From: Variovorax sp. RA8
GTDB lineage: Bacteria; Pseudomonadota; Gammaproteobacteria; Burkholderiales; Burkholderiaceae_C
Assembly: GCF_901827175.1 (NCBI RefSeq)
Contig: NZ_LR594662.1
Location: forward strand, 3,844,001-3,908,000
Length of the DNA: 64,000 bases
Direction: 5' to 3'
A program made the position numbers and the translations under genes. The notes under the pieces are model-generated. The model had not been told where the DNA came from and ran no database searches. It saw only the letters and a list, made by a program, of their open reading frames with translations. Shown one piece after another: positions 1 to 8,382 of this stretch (the first letter of the stretch is position 1; each line of letters starts with the position of its first letter).

Positions 1-669
<669 letters not shown>

Positions 670-672
670 TCG

Positions 673-1146
673 TCAGGCGGGGCTGGAACGCAGCCCGTAG
701 GCCTTGCCGTCGACGAACAGGTATTCGACGCGCATCACGGGCTCTCCCTTTTCTTCCTTGAGCGTGAAGCCCACGGCAGAGACGGCGGTGCCGGGCTTGA
801 TCTCCGCGACCTTCCACGCCTCCATGCGCGTCAGCGGGGCCAGTTCGAGCTCCCACTGGCGATCGGTGCGGCGAGGCACGACCGCCCGCGCGAGCAAGCC
901 TGGCCCGTCGACCGGGGCGCTCTGCCCCGGCAGCGCCCGCTTCGCCAGGTCGGCCGGCACCTTGAGCCCCGACGGGACGTCGAGCAACAGTGCCGCATGC
1001 GGGTTCTGCCACCGCACCCGCGCCACCGTCCCTTCGAGATAGATCGGACGGTCCTGGTCGAAGCTGCTCCAGCCATGGTGCGCCCAGGCGACGGGGGTGG
1101 CCAGCGGCAAGGACGCGGCGGCGATGACGATATGGCGACGTTTCAT
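673..1146 (-). CDS. DUF6152-type exported protein
   Basis: A 157-aa protein with an N-terminal signal peptide (KRRH, then an Ala/Leu-rich core ending VAWA, cleaved before HHGW). The mature part starts with HHGWSSFD and contains KTYGL-like and VxYLFVDGK segments typical of the DUF6152 family, whose function is unknown. A TTG codon lies six bases upstream, but ATG 1146 has a GAGGAG site eight bases before it, so I use ATG. It is the last gene of a minus-strand set with a small membrane protein and an asparaginase. Family assignment is from memory of the motif and is fairly likely. Confidence 0.75.
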   Translation of the reverse strand: MKRRHIVIAAASLPLATPVAWAHHGWSSFDQDRPIYLEGTVARVRWQNPHAALLLDVPSGLKVPADLAKRALPGQSAPVDGPGLLARAVVPRRTDRQWELELAPLTRMEAWKVAEIKPGTAVSAVGFTLKEEKGEPVMRVEYLFVDGKAYGLRSSPA

Positions 1147-1161
1147 CGGCAAAGCTCCTCT

Positions 1162-1578
1162 TCAGTAGGCGATCCAGCGGCCACAGAACACGACGGCCAG
1201 CCAGATCGCAGTAGATAACAACATCTGTACCCGCGCCATCGCATCGAGTTTGCGCAGCGAGCCGCGCAGATGGAACCACCCCGCGTTGAAGCCGGCGGCC
1301 ACCAGCAGGCCCATCTTGACCAGGAAAGTCTGGTTCGCCAGGAGTTCCGCCGGCTGGGTGGCGAACATCAGCGAACCGCTGGCCGCCGCGAGTGCGAAGC
1401 CGCCGGCGGCGATCGAGAGCGACAACCTGGCCATGGCCGCCACTGGCAGGACGGCAGCGCGCCCGAACACCCGCATCTCGAGCGCCACCAGATTGCCGAG
1501 CAGCAGCGCGATGCCGACGATGTGGACCACCTCCAGCGCCGGATAGAGCCAGGCGTGCGAGCGCAGAGCCTCGAACAT
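1162..1578 (-). CDS. Small four-helix membrane protein (DUF6644-like)
   Basis: A 138-aa, strongly hydrophobic protein with about four predicted membrane helices (roughly residues 12-34, 44-66, 85-104 and 118-137). The N-terminal LYPALEVVHIVGIALLLGN segment carries a His in the first helix. Proteins of this kind (DUF6644) often sit next to DUF6152 proteins in Comamonadaceae. That pairing is recalled, not computed. The asparaginase gene upstream ends 4 bases before this ATG, and the DUF6152 gene follows 15 bases later, so the three are probably co-transcribed. Molecular function is unknown. Confidence 0.7.
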   Translation of the reverse strand: MFEALRSHAWLYPALEVVHIVGIALLLGNLVALEMRVFGRAAVLPVAAMARLSLSIAAGGFALAAASGSLMFATQPAELLANQTFLVKMGLLVAAGFNAGWFHLRGSLRKLDAMARVQMLLSTAIWLAVVFCGRWIAY

Positions 1579-1582
1579 GCGC

Positions 1583-2578
1583 TCAGGCGCCGCCAGCCTG
1601 GGTGGCCATCAATTCCAGCACCAGCGCGATGCGCGCCTTCGCCGGCGTCAGTGCGCTGGCGTCGCGCAGCGGCGCACCCGGCGTGGGAAGAATGCGCCCC
1701 TGAGGGCAACGCGTGGCGCGCACGACCGCAATGCCCGCCGACTGCGCCCGCAGCGCGGCCGCTTCCAGCGCCTCATGCAGGGTGCCGTTGCCAGTCGCCG
1801 CGAGCACCAGGCCCTGCACCGGCTCCGCAGTGCCTGCTTGCCGCTCCAGGACCAGCGCGTCGATGATGCTGCCGCGCGCTTCCGCGTGGCTCACCAGGAT
1901 CTCCACCCGCGGCCAGCGGGTGGCCTGCCGCATAAGGTCGAAACACAGGCGTGCCGGCTCCGGCGACGAGGCGGGCCAGTTCCTGAGCTCGCGCAAGCCG
2001 CCCTCTTCCACATAGGCCACCGGCCCCGCATCGCCGGAACCGAAGGCGTCGACCCGGTAGGTGTGTACCTTCTGCACATCGAAGGCGCTGTGCACCGTGC
2101 CCGCGCACACCGCCACCACGCCCCTTGCACCAGGGCTCGCTGCCACCGCGACGGCATCGCGCAGGTTCTGCGGGCCGTCGGGCGTCAGCGCGGTCGCCGG
2201 CCGCATGGCGCTGGTCAGTACCACCGGCTTGGACGGCGCCAACACCGACTGAAGGAAGAATGCGGTTTCCTCCAAGGTATCGGTGCCGTGGGTGATGACC
2301 ACGCCTGCCACGTCGGGCTGTGCCAGCCAATGAGCACAGCGCTCGGCCACGCTGCGCCAGATCGCGTAGCCCATGTCCTTGCTGTCGACCTGCGCCACCT
2401 GCTCGGTCTGCAGCACGATGCCCGCGGGCGCCGCAATGCCCTCGAGCAGTTCGGTCACCCCCACTTGGGCGGCGGTGTAGCCGACGTTGTCGGCCGCCGA
2501 ACCCGAGCGGCCCGCGATGGTGCCGCCCGTGCCCAGGACGACCACACGACGCCTGCCTTCGCTGATGTTGTCGGCCAT
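1583..2578 (-). CDS. L-asparaginase (type II fold)
   Basis: A 331-aa asparaginase/glutaminase-family amidohydrolase, which hydrolyses asparagine to aspartate and ammonia. The two active-site signatures are present: GTGGTIAG at residues 16-23 (nucleophile T20) and THGTDT at 96-101 (T99, D100). There is no signal peptide, so the enzyme should be cytoplasmic despite its type II-like sequence. It is divergent from lexA with 74 bases between the start codons, so its promoter overlaps the lexA control region. Two small genes of unknown function follow on the same strand. Confidence 0.9.
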   Translation of the reverse strand: MADNISEGRRRVVVLGTGGTIAGRSGSAADNVGYTAAQVGVTELLEGIAAPAGIVLQTEQVAQVDSKDMGYAIWRSVAERCAHWLAQPDVAGVVITHGTDTLEETAFFLQSVLAPSKPVVLTSAMRPATALTPDGPQNLRDAVAVAASPGARGVVAVCAGTVHSAFDVQKVHTYRVDAFGSGDAGPVAYVEEGGLRELRNWPASSPEPARLCFDLMRQATRWPRVEILVSHAEARGSIIDALVLERQAGTAEPVQGLVLAATGNGTLHEALEAAALRAQSAGIAVVRATRCPQGRILPTPGAPLRDASALTPAKARIALVLELMATQAGGA

Positions 2579-2599
2579 GACTTGCCAAAGCTCCGGAAA

Positions 2600-2615
2600 C
2601 TGGTTAAAAATACAG
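2600..2615 (+). promoter_or_regulatory. LexA box 1 upstream of lexA
   Basis: CTGGTTAAAAATACAG fits the proteobacterial SOS box CTG-N10-CAG (CTGT-N8-ACAG with one mismatch). It lies 38 bases before the lexA start codon, consistent with autorepression. It is also 22 bases upstream of the divergent asparaginase start. Confidence 0.8.
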
Positions 2616-2618
2616 GTA

Positions 2619-2634
2619 CTGGATATTCAGCCAG
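2619..2634 (+). promoter_or_regulatory. LexA box 2 upstream of lexA
   Basis: CTGGATATTCAGCCAG is a second CTG-N10-CAG element, three bases after the first. The centre-to-centre distance is 19 bases, close to two helical turns, so two LexA dimers could bind on nearly the same face. It ends 18 bases before the lexA ATG. The match is weaker in its second half (CCAG in place of ACAG). Confidence 0.7.
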
Positions 2635-2652
2635 TGCCGCAAGGAGTCGTCA

Positions 2653-3327
2653 ATGCAGTTCGCCGCCAAGCTTACCGCCCGCCAGCAACAGATTCTGGAC
2701 CTCATCCAGAGCGCCATCGCACGCACTGGCGCGCCGCCCACCCGTGCCGAGATCGCCGCCGAGCTGGGCTTCAAGTCCGCCAATGCGGCCGAGGAGCATC
2801 TGCAGGCCTTGGCGCGCAAGGGCGTCATCGAGCTCGTGAGCGGCACCTCGCGTGGCATCCGGCTCAAGGGCGATGCGCTGCGCTCGCTGAACGAATCGCG
2901 CAACAACCAGTTCTCGCTCTCACTGCCCGGCATGGCCCAGCTCGCGCTGCCGTTGATCGGGCGCGTCGCCGCCGGTTCCCCCATCCTGGCGCAGGAGCAC
3001 GTGGACCAGACCTACTATGTGGAGAACACGCTGTTCCAGCGGCAACCCGACTACTTGCTCAAGGTGCGCGGCATGTCCATGCGCGATGCCGGCATCATGG
3101 ACGGCGATCTGCTCGCCGTGCAGGCCACCAAGGAGGCCCGCAACGGCCAGATCGTCGTGGCCCGACTGGGCGACGAGGTCACAGTCAAGCGCCTCAAGCG
3201 CAACAAGCAAGTCATCGAACTGCACGCCGAGAACCCCGACTATCCCACCATCATCGTGCAGCCGGGCGAGCCCTTCGAGATCGAGGGCCTCGCCGTCGGC
3301 CTGATCCGCAACACGATGCTGATGTAG
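2653..3327 (+). CDS. lexA: LexA repressor
   Basis: SOS-response repressor and self-cleaving serine protease, 224 aa. The N-terminal winged helix-turn-helix spans about residues 1-70 ([12 protein letters not shown], then [12 protein letters not shown]). The autocleavage bond is A107-G108 in RVAAGSP. The catalytic dyad is S142 (GMSM) and K179 (TVKR), with the same 37-residue separation as in E. coli LexA. Two CTG-N10-CAG boxes precede it, and an AAGGAG site lies seven bases before the ATG. A small same-strand ORF follows. Confidence 0.97.
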   Translation: MQFAAKLTARQQQILDLIQSAIARTGAPPTRAEIAAELGFKSANAAEEHLQALARKGVIELVSGTSRGIRLKGDALRSLNESRNNQFSLSLPGMAQLALPLIGRVAAGSPILAQEHVDQTYYVENTLFQRQPDYLLKVRGMSMRDAGIMDGDLLAVQATKEARNGQIVVARLGDEVTVKRLKRNKQVIELHAENPDYPTIIVQPGEPFEIEGLAVGLIRNTMLM

Positions 3328-3342
3328 CCGCACAAGGCGGCA

Positions 3343-3360
3343 ATGAGCGAACCCGCTCAT
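3343..3360 (+). terminator. Hairpin after lexA (weak terminator candidate)
   Basis: ATGAGCG, loop AACC, CGCTCAT forms a perfect 7-bp stem 16 bases after the lexA stop codon. It can be extended by flanking GGCA/TGCC with a bulge. There is no U-tract, so intrinsic termination is uncertain. The rest of 3328-3473 shows nothing else I recognise. Confidence 0.3.
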
Positions 3361-3473
3361 GCTGCCCCAGCGGCTGCGACAGGTGGCGGGCGTATGGCCA
3401 AGGGCCATCACCCTGTCGCGGCCGGCGAAAGCAATCCTGCCTGTGTTCAATCTCTGACCTTCATGGAGTTCAC

Positions 3474-3806
3474 ATGGGAATCGCTCTGCTCAGCTTCGTC
3501 GACCTGTTCATGCCCCTTCAATCGCTGGCCAGCCGCTGGATACCGTCGCGCCGCCGAAGCGCCTCCGGCCTCCGTTACGTCGGCATCCGCCCCAGTTGCG
3601 CCGTGCGTCCCGCCGCGCCGGCATCCCGCCTGTCGGCACCGCCCCGCCCGCTGCGCGTGGTGCGCACGGTCGATGCGCAACACAAGGGGCCAAGCACCGG
3701 CCGAGTCGTGATCTCCGGCCGCATGGCGGACGTCTGCGCCGAACTCGACCGGCTGGCCGCCCTCGAAGCGGCAGGCGCCGCACCCTCGCCCGGCCATCTG
3801 CATTGA
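3474..3806 (+). CDS. Small hypothetical protein downstream of lexA
   Basis: A 110-aa ORF starting ATG GGA ATC, 146 bases after lexA. The N-terminal segment (MGIALLSFVDLFMPLQSL) is amphipathic. The middle is basic and Pro/Ser-rich. The C-terminal 35 residues (GRVVISGRMADVCAELDRLA) look like a folded, conserved patch with an alternating pattern. I recognise no characterised family. I keep it because codon use at third positions matches real genes and this C-terminal motif resembles short proteins I associate with this locus in Comamonadaceae. That recollection is not verified, and the coding call is moderately sure only. Confidence 0.6.
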   Translation: MGIALLSFVDLFMPLQSLASRWIPSRRRSASGLRYVGIRPSCAVRPAAPASRLSAPPRPLRVVRTVDAQHKGPSTGRVVISGRMADVCAELDRLAALEAAGAAPSPGHLH

Positions 3807-3931
3807 CGACCGCGGCGCCCTGGGTCCGGGCGCGCTGAGCGCCCGTCGCGCGGAGCATGTCCCAGGAGCGCCCTGCGCTTCTGGCGCATGGCGCACAGGC
3901 CCCCTGATAGTGCGAGGCACAATGGCACGCC

Positions 3932-4939
3932 ATGAACATCGTGATCCTCGACGACTATCAGGACGCAGTGCGCAAACTGCGCTGTGCCTCCAAGCTCGAC
4001 GCGTATGCCGCCAAGGTCTACACCAACACGGTCAAGGGCATCGGACAGCTCTCGGTGAGGCTCAAGGATGCCGACGTGATCGTGCTGATCCGCGAACGCA
4101 CCCAGATCTCGCGCCAGCTGATCGAGAAGCTGCCCAAGCTCAAGCTGATCTCGCAAACCGGGCGGGCCGGCCCCCACATCGACGTCAATGCATGCACCGA
4201 GCATGGCGTTGCAGTCGCCGAAGGCTCGGGCTCGCCGCTGGCGCCGGCCGAGCTCACCTGGGCGCTCATCATGGCGGCGATGCGCCGCCTGCCGCAGTAC
4301 ATCAGCAACCTCAAGCATGGCGCCTGGCAGCAATCGGGACTCAAGTCCGCCTCCATGCCGCCCAACTTCGGACTGGGCTCGGTGCTCAAGGGCAAGACGC
4401 TGTGCATCTGGGGCTACGGCCGCATCGGGCAATTGGTGGCGCGCTATGGCCAGGCCTTCGGCATGCAGGTGGTGATCTGGGGGCGCGAAGAGAGCTGCGC
4501 CCGCGCCCGCTCCGACGGCTTTCAGGTGGCGCCGAACCGCGAGGCCTTCTTCGCCGCGGCCGACGTGCTGTCGATCCACCTGCGGCTCACGGAAGAGACG
4601 CGAGGCCTGGTCACGCTCGAGGACCTCTCGCGCATGAAACCCACCGCCCTCTTCGTCAACACCTCGCGCGCGGAACTTGTGGAACAGGATGCGCTGCTCG
4701 CCGCGCTCAATCGCGGGCGGCCCGGGCTGGCAGCGATCGACGTCTTCGAGAGCGAGCCGCCGCTGCAAGGCCACGCGCTGCTGCGACTGGAGAACTGCAT
4801 CTGCACGCCGCACATCGGCTACGTCGAGCAGGACAGTTACGAGATGTATTTCGGCCAAGCTTTCGACAACGTCGTCAGCTTCATCAAGGGCAACCCGACC
4901 AACATCGTCAATCCGGGCGCGCTGCAGGTGCGACGTTGA
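3932..4939 (+). CDS. D-2-hydroxyacid dehydrogenase family protein
   Basis: A 335-aa NAD-dependent D-isomer 2-hydroxyacid dehydrogenase of the phosphoglycerate dehydrogenase-like group, without an ACT domain. The Rossmann motif GYGRIG sits in the central domain (about residue 170). The catalytic Arg is in NTSRAEL, the Glu in FESEPP, and the His in TPHIGYV near the C-terminus. The substrate cannot be told from sequence. The stop codon overlaps the TTG start of an MFS transporter, so the two are translationally coupled and the transporter may move the acid or a related compound. It starts with a plain ATG after an A/C-rich stretch. Confidence 0.88.
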   Translation: MNIVILDDYQDAVRKLRCASKLDAYAAKVYTNTVKGIGQLSVRLKDADVIVLIRERTQISRQLIEKLPKLKLISQTGRAGPHIDVNACTEHGVAVAEGSGSPLAPAELTWALIMAAMRRLPQYISNLKHGAWQQSGLKSASMPPNFGLGSVLKGKTLCIWGYGRIGQLVARYGQAFGMQVVIWGREESCARARSDGFQVAPNREAFFAAADVLSIHLRLTEETRGLVTLEDLSRMKPTALFVNTSRAELVEQDALLAALNRGRPGLAAIDVFESEPPLQGHALLRLENCICTPHIGYVEQDSYEMYFGQAFDNVVSFIKGNPTNIVNPGALQVRR

Positions 4940-6108
4940 AGCGCGCCGCCCTGCCGGCGTCCCTCTGGGCCTTGCTGGCAGGCAACTTCGTGATCGGCAC
5001 CGGGGTCATGGTGGTGCCCGGCACGCTCAACGAGCTCAGCAATTCCTTGCAGGTCAGCGCGGCCACGGCGGGCCAGCTGATCACCGCCGCGGCGGCGGTG
5101 GTGTGCTTCGGCGCACCCTTGCTGGCCGCCGTGGTCGCGGGCTGGGATCGGCGGCTGCTGCTGGCCTGCACCATGCTGTGGTACGCAGCCGGCCACCTCG
5201 TCGCGACGCTGATGCCCAGCTTTGGCGGGCTGCTGGCCGTGCGCATGCTGACCGTCATCTCGCCCGCGATCTTCACGCCCCAGGCGGCGGCCTGCGTCGG
5301 CCTGCTGGTGCCGCTGGAGCAGCGGGGCCGCGCCGTGACCTTCGTCTTCCTCGGCTGGTCCATGGCCTCGGTGCTCGGCCTGCCGCTGGGCGCGTTGATC
5401 GGCGGCCATTTCGGCTGGCGCACGGCCTTCGCCGCAATCGCCGCGCTGTCGCTGCTGAGTGCGGCCTGGCTCTGGCACCAGTTGCCGCGCGGCATCCGTC
5501 CGCCGGCATTGACGCGCGCTGCCTGGGCGCAGGTGCTCAAGAGCCCGCTGCTGATGGGGGTGGTCGCGGTCACCGCGCTGCAGGGCTCGGGCCAGTTCGT
5601 CCTGTTCAGCTACTTCGCGCCGGTGCTGCGGGAGACCGTCGGCGCCGACGCCACGGCGCTCGGCCTCGTGTGGGGCTGGTTCGGCGTGTGCGGCCTGCTC
5701 GGCAATATGCTCGTGAGCCGGACCATCGATCGCGTGGGGGCTCCGCGCATGGTGCTCGTCACCACCACGCTGATCGCACTGAGTCTGCTCCTGTGGCCAC
5801 TGGGCGTCACACTCGCCGGGCTGGCGCTCATCCTGGTTCCGTGGGGCCTGGGCTGCTTCGCCACGAACTCGGCCCAGCAGGCACGGCTGGTGTCGATGGC
5901 GCCCGCGCTCGCGCCCGGCTCCGTGGCGCTGAACAGCTCCGGGATCTACGTGGGTCAGGCCGTGGGTGCCGCGGCTGGTGGCTGGCTGCTGGCGCACGAT
6001 GCCATTGCCTGGATGAGCTGGGCCGGCTTCGCGATGCTGGTGTGCGCGCTGTTGCTGAGCCTGGCCGTCGACCGGGCCCAGACCCGCGCCACGGCCTTCA
6101 GCGCTTGA
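4936..6108 (+). CDS. MFS transporter (AraJ/YdhP-like)
   Basis: A 390-aa major facilitator superfamily permease with about 12 hydrophobic helices, most like the arabinose-efflux/drug-proton antiporter group. The TTG start overlaps the preceding dehydrogenase stop (TTGA), which explains the lack of an ATG. The protein begins LKRAALPASLWALLAG and reaches the first membrane helix within ten residues. Inner-membrane proton-driven export of a small metabolite is the family expectation. The substrate is unknown. The 3' end overlaps the convergent fimV-like gene by 11 bases. Confidence 0.85.
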   Translation: MKRAALPASLWALLAGNFVIGTGVMVVPGTLNELSNSLQVSAATAGQLITAAAAVVCFGAPLLAAVVAGWDRRLLLACTMLWYAAGHLVATLMPSFGGLLAVRMLTVISPAIFTPQAAACVGLLVPLEQRGRAVTFVFLGWSMASVLGLPLGALIGGHFGWRTAFAAIAALSLLSAAWLWHQLPRGIRPPALTRAAWAQVLKSPLLMGVVAVTALQGSGQFVLFSYFAPVLRETVGADATALGLVWGWFGVCGLLGNMLVSRTIDRVGAPRMVLVTTTLIALSLLLWPLGVTLAGLALILVPWGLGCFATNSAQQARLVSMAPALAPGSVALNSSGIYVGQAVGAAAGGWLLAHDAIAWMSWAGFAMLVCALLLSLAVDRAQTRATAFSA

Positions 6109-8341
6109 CCGGCCTGGGCGCGATTTCGGCTTCGGTGTCCGGATCGAAGAGTTCGAAATCGATCACATGCGGGTCGGCGGATGGCGTCGGCGCCGGCGTC
6201 GGTGTCTCCAAAGGGGCCCGCATGGTTTCGAAGGCCGTCTTGTCGAACTCGGCCAGGTCCAGGCTGGCGTCGGGCTGAACGGCGCGCCTCGACTCGCGCT
6301 CCGGTGCATCCGGTACCGGGATGGGGGCGTCGGGCACCAGCACGGTCTCGTGCCCCAGCGTGTCGTCGATCGCACCGTAGATCGAGGCCGGCAGGACCGG
6401 CCCGTCCTCGACGGGCTCGGGCTGCCTCCGCGCTTCGAGAGGCGCGGGCGTCGTGGCCAGCTGCTCGTGGCCGAAGGTGTCGACGAAGGCAGGCTGCGTC
6501 ACCGGCGCGGGCGGCGCACTGCCCGGGTCGATCACCTCCTTGGCGACCGAGTAGAGCAGCAGCAATTCCTGGTAGGCGGCGAGGTCGAAGGCCTCATCCT
6601 CACTCGCGCCGGGCTTGCGGAAGATCAGTTCCTCGATCAGCGCCAGGGTGCCCGGCGCCGGCCATTGCGATTCGATGCGCGCCAGCGTGCTGCGGTAGTG
6701 CTCGAGGCCCTTGCCGGTCTCGTTGAAATTCTCGAAACCCGGGACATCGGCATTGAAGGCCCGCTCGAATTCTTCCGCCAAGCGCGCATAGTCATCCTTG
6801 CGGTCCAGCGAGTGGTAGATGCGCAGCAGGTCCAGATAAGCCAGGGCGCTGGTACCGGGGTTGGTAGCAATGTGTTCGCGCAGCACCGTGATCGCCTGGT
6901 CGTGCTGGCCCAGAGAGAGGAAGAAGTCGGACTGCTGCTGGACGTCGAACAGCTCTTCGGTGTTGACCGGCCGGGATGGCGTGCTGTCCACCGCGCGGGG
7001 ATGGGGCTGCGAATCGCCGAAGCCGCTATTGTCCTCGGGCTCCAGGCCCGCAAACGTGGCCGTGCCAAAGCTGGTGGCGTTCGCGCTGCGCCGCCGGCCG
7101 GAGGGCCCGACGGCTTCGCCGTCGTCGAGCAATTCGCCCAACGCGCTGGGTTGCGTGGGACCCGCGTCGCGCTTGGAGGCCGGCTCGCGCCACCAGGCCG
7201 GTTCGGCCCGGCGCGCGATCTGGCGCCACAGCAGCAGGATGGCGATCAGCGCGAGCAACAGCAGGCCGATCAGGGCATAGACCAGCGGATTTCGGTAGCG
7301 GTCCTCCCGCGCCTGCGCGAGCTCGGTGCGCAGCTCGAGCAGAGCGCGCTGGTTTTGCGCCGTCTGCTCGCGCAGCGCTGCCAGCGTGGCCTCCAGCGTC
7401 TGCATGCGCTGGGCCTCGCGCTGCGCCGCCTCGGGCTCGCCGTTGAGGGCACGCCATTCCGCAGCGGCGGCGCTGCGGCGCGCCAGGTCCTCGACCGCGG
7501 GTAGCGTCAGCTGTGGCGTGGTCTTGAGGCCCGGGGCTGCGGTCGGAACTGGCTCGATCGCCTCGAGCTGCAGGCGCGATCCGCCAGGCGCGGCGGCGCG
7601 TGCCGGGGCCGGCGCGGCTGGCGCGGTGGCCGGGCGCGGCGTGGCGGCACGCGGGGCTGCGGGGGGCCGGGGCTGCGCTGCGGCGGCTCTGCGCGGCTGC
7701 GCCGCGGCGCTTCGGCGCGGCGGCTGCGCTCCGCCGTCCTGGCTGCCTGCGGCGGGACCGGCAGCAACGGCGTTGCGTCGCACCGGTGCCGCGCCCTCGG
7801 AACCGGAAGAGGAGCCTGCTCCCCCCACGGGCGAAGGCGCGCGCTGCGGTGCGCGCACCGCGGCCGGCGTCTCGGCCGCGGGCCGCGGGCCCGACATGGC
7901 GACGGTGGGCAGGGAGGACTCCGTGGGCACATCGGCCAGCAGCACGTAGCTGCGCGTGGAGCGCGTTTCGCAACCCGCCCGCACGCTCACGTTGACCACG
8001 GGCTCCTCGATCGCGACAGTCGAGCGGATGCGCATGCGCGAACTGGCGGCGCTGGGCCCGGGCTCGAGCGATATCGTCACGCTCCGGTCCGGGATGCGCA
8101 GATCGCCCTGTACCACCTCGGCTTCCAGGCACAAGTCGCCCCCGGTTTCGGCATCGTTCAGCGAAAGCGGAACCACGACATCCAGGGGCTTGCCGATCCA
8201 GACGGCCCCTTGGGGCCGCCCGATCGTCAAGCCAAACGATTCAAGTGCGAACCCGAGTAGAAACAGGGCCGCAGCCAAACGTGGTGGTTGCAAAATGAAT
8301 AAAGCCGAAAAAGCTAATCGAAAGTAGACACATTCTGGCAT
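6098..8341 (-). CDS. FimV/HubP-like polar or pilus-assembly protein
   Basis: About 747 aa. An N-terminal hydrophobic segment (ILQPPRLAAALFLLGFALES) acts as signal or anchor. Next is a beta-rich periplasmic domain beginning TIGRPQGAVWIGKPLDV. Then come an Ala/Pro/Arg-rich low-complexity linker (about 150-260), a coiled coil (about 290-345), one membrane helix near 350-376, and a cytoplasmic acidic region with TPR-like helices (FFLSLGQHDQAITVLREHI). This order matches FimV/TspA/HubP proteins, which act in type IV pilus and pole organisation. The canonical LysM is not obvious. The start is uncertain: ATG 8341, TTG 8353 and TTG 8293 are in frame, none with a strong ribosome binding site. Confidence 0.68.
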   Translation of the reverse strand: MPECVYFRLAFSALFILQPPRLAAALFLLGFALESFGLTIGRPQGAVWIGKPLDVVVPLSLNDAETGGDLCLEAEVVQGDLRIPDRSVTISLEPGPSAASSRMRIRSTVAIEEPVVNVSVRAGCETRSTRSYVLLADVPTESSLPTVAMSGPRPAAETPAAVRAPQRAPSPVGGAGSSSGSEGAAPVRRNAVAAGPAAGSQDGGAQPPRRSAAAQPRRAAAAQPRPPAAPRAATPRPATAPAAPAPARAAAPGGSRLQLEAIEPVPTAAPGLKTTPQLTLPAVEDLARRSAAAAEWRALNGEPEAAQREAQRMQTLEATLAALREQTAQNQRALLELRTELAQAREDRYRNPLVYALIGLLLLALIAILLLWRQIARRAEPAWWREPASKRDAGPTQPSALGELLDDGEAVGPSGRRRSANATSFGTATFAGLEPEDNSGFGDSQPHPRAVDSTPSRPVNTEELFDVQQQSDFFLSLGQHDQAITVLREHIATNPGTSALAYLDLLRIYHSLDRKDDYARLAEEFERAFNADVPGFENFNETGKGLEHYRSTLARIESQWPAPGTLALIEELIFRKPGASEDEAFDLAAYQELLLLYSVAKEVIDPGSAPPAPVTQPAFVDTFGHEQLATTPAPLEARRQPEPVEDGPVLPASIYGAIDDTLGHETVLVPDAPIPVPDAPERESRRAVQPDASLDLAEFDKTAFETMRAPLETPTPAPTPSADPHVIDFELFDPDTEAEIAPRPVKR

Positions 8342-8382
8342 GCACGCCCGCAATGCCAGATTTAGCGAGAGACAATTATCAA

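Noticed and set aside
6098..8341. Short repeats in the Ala/Pro/Arg-rich linker as a tandem repeat array or CRISPR
   Set aside because: They are irregular low-complexity codons in frame within a coding linker, with no constant repeat-spacer periodicity.
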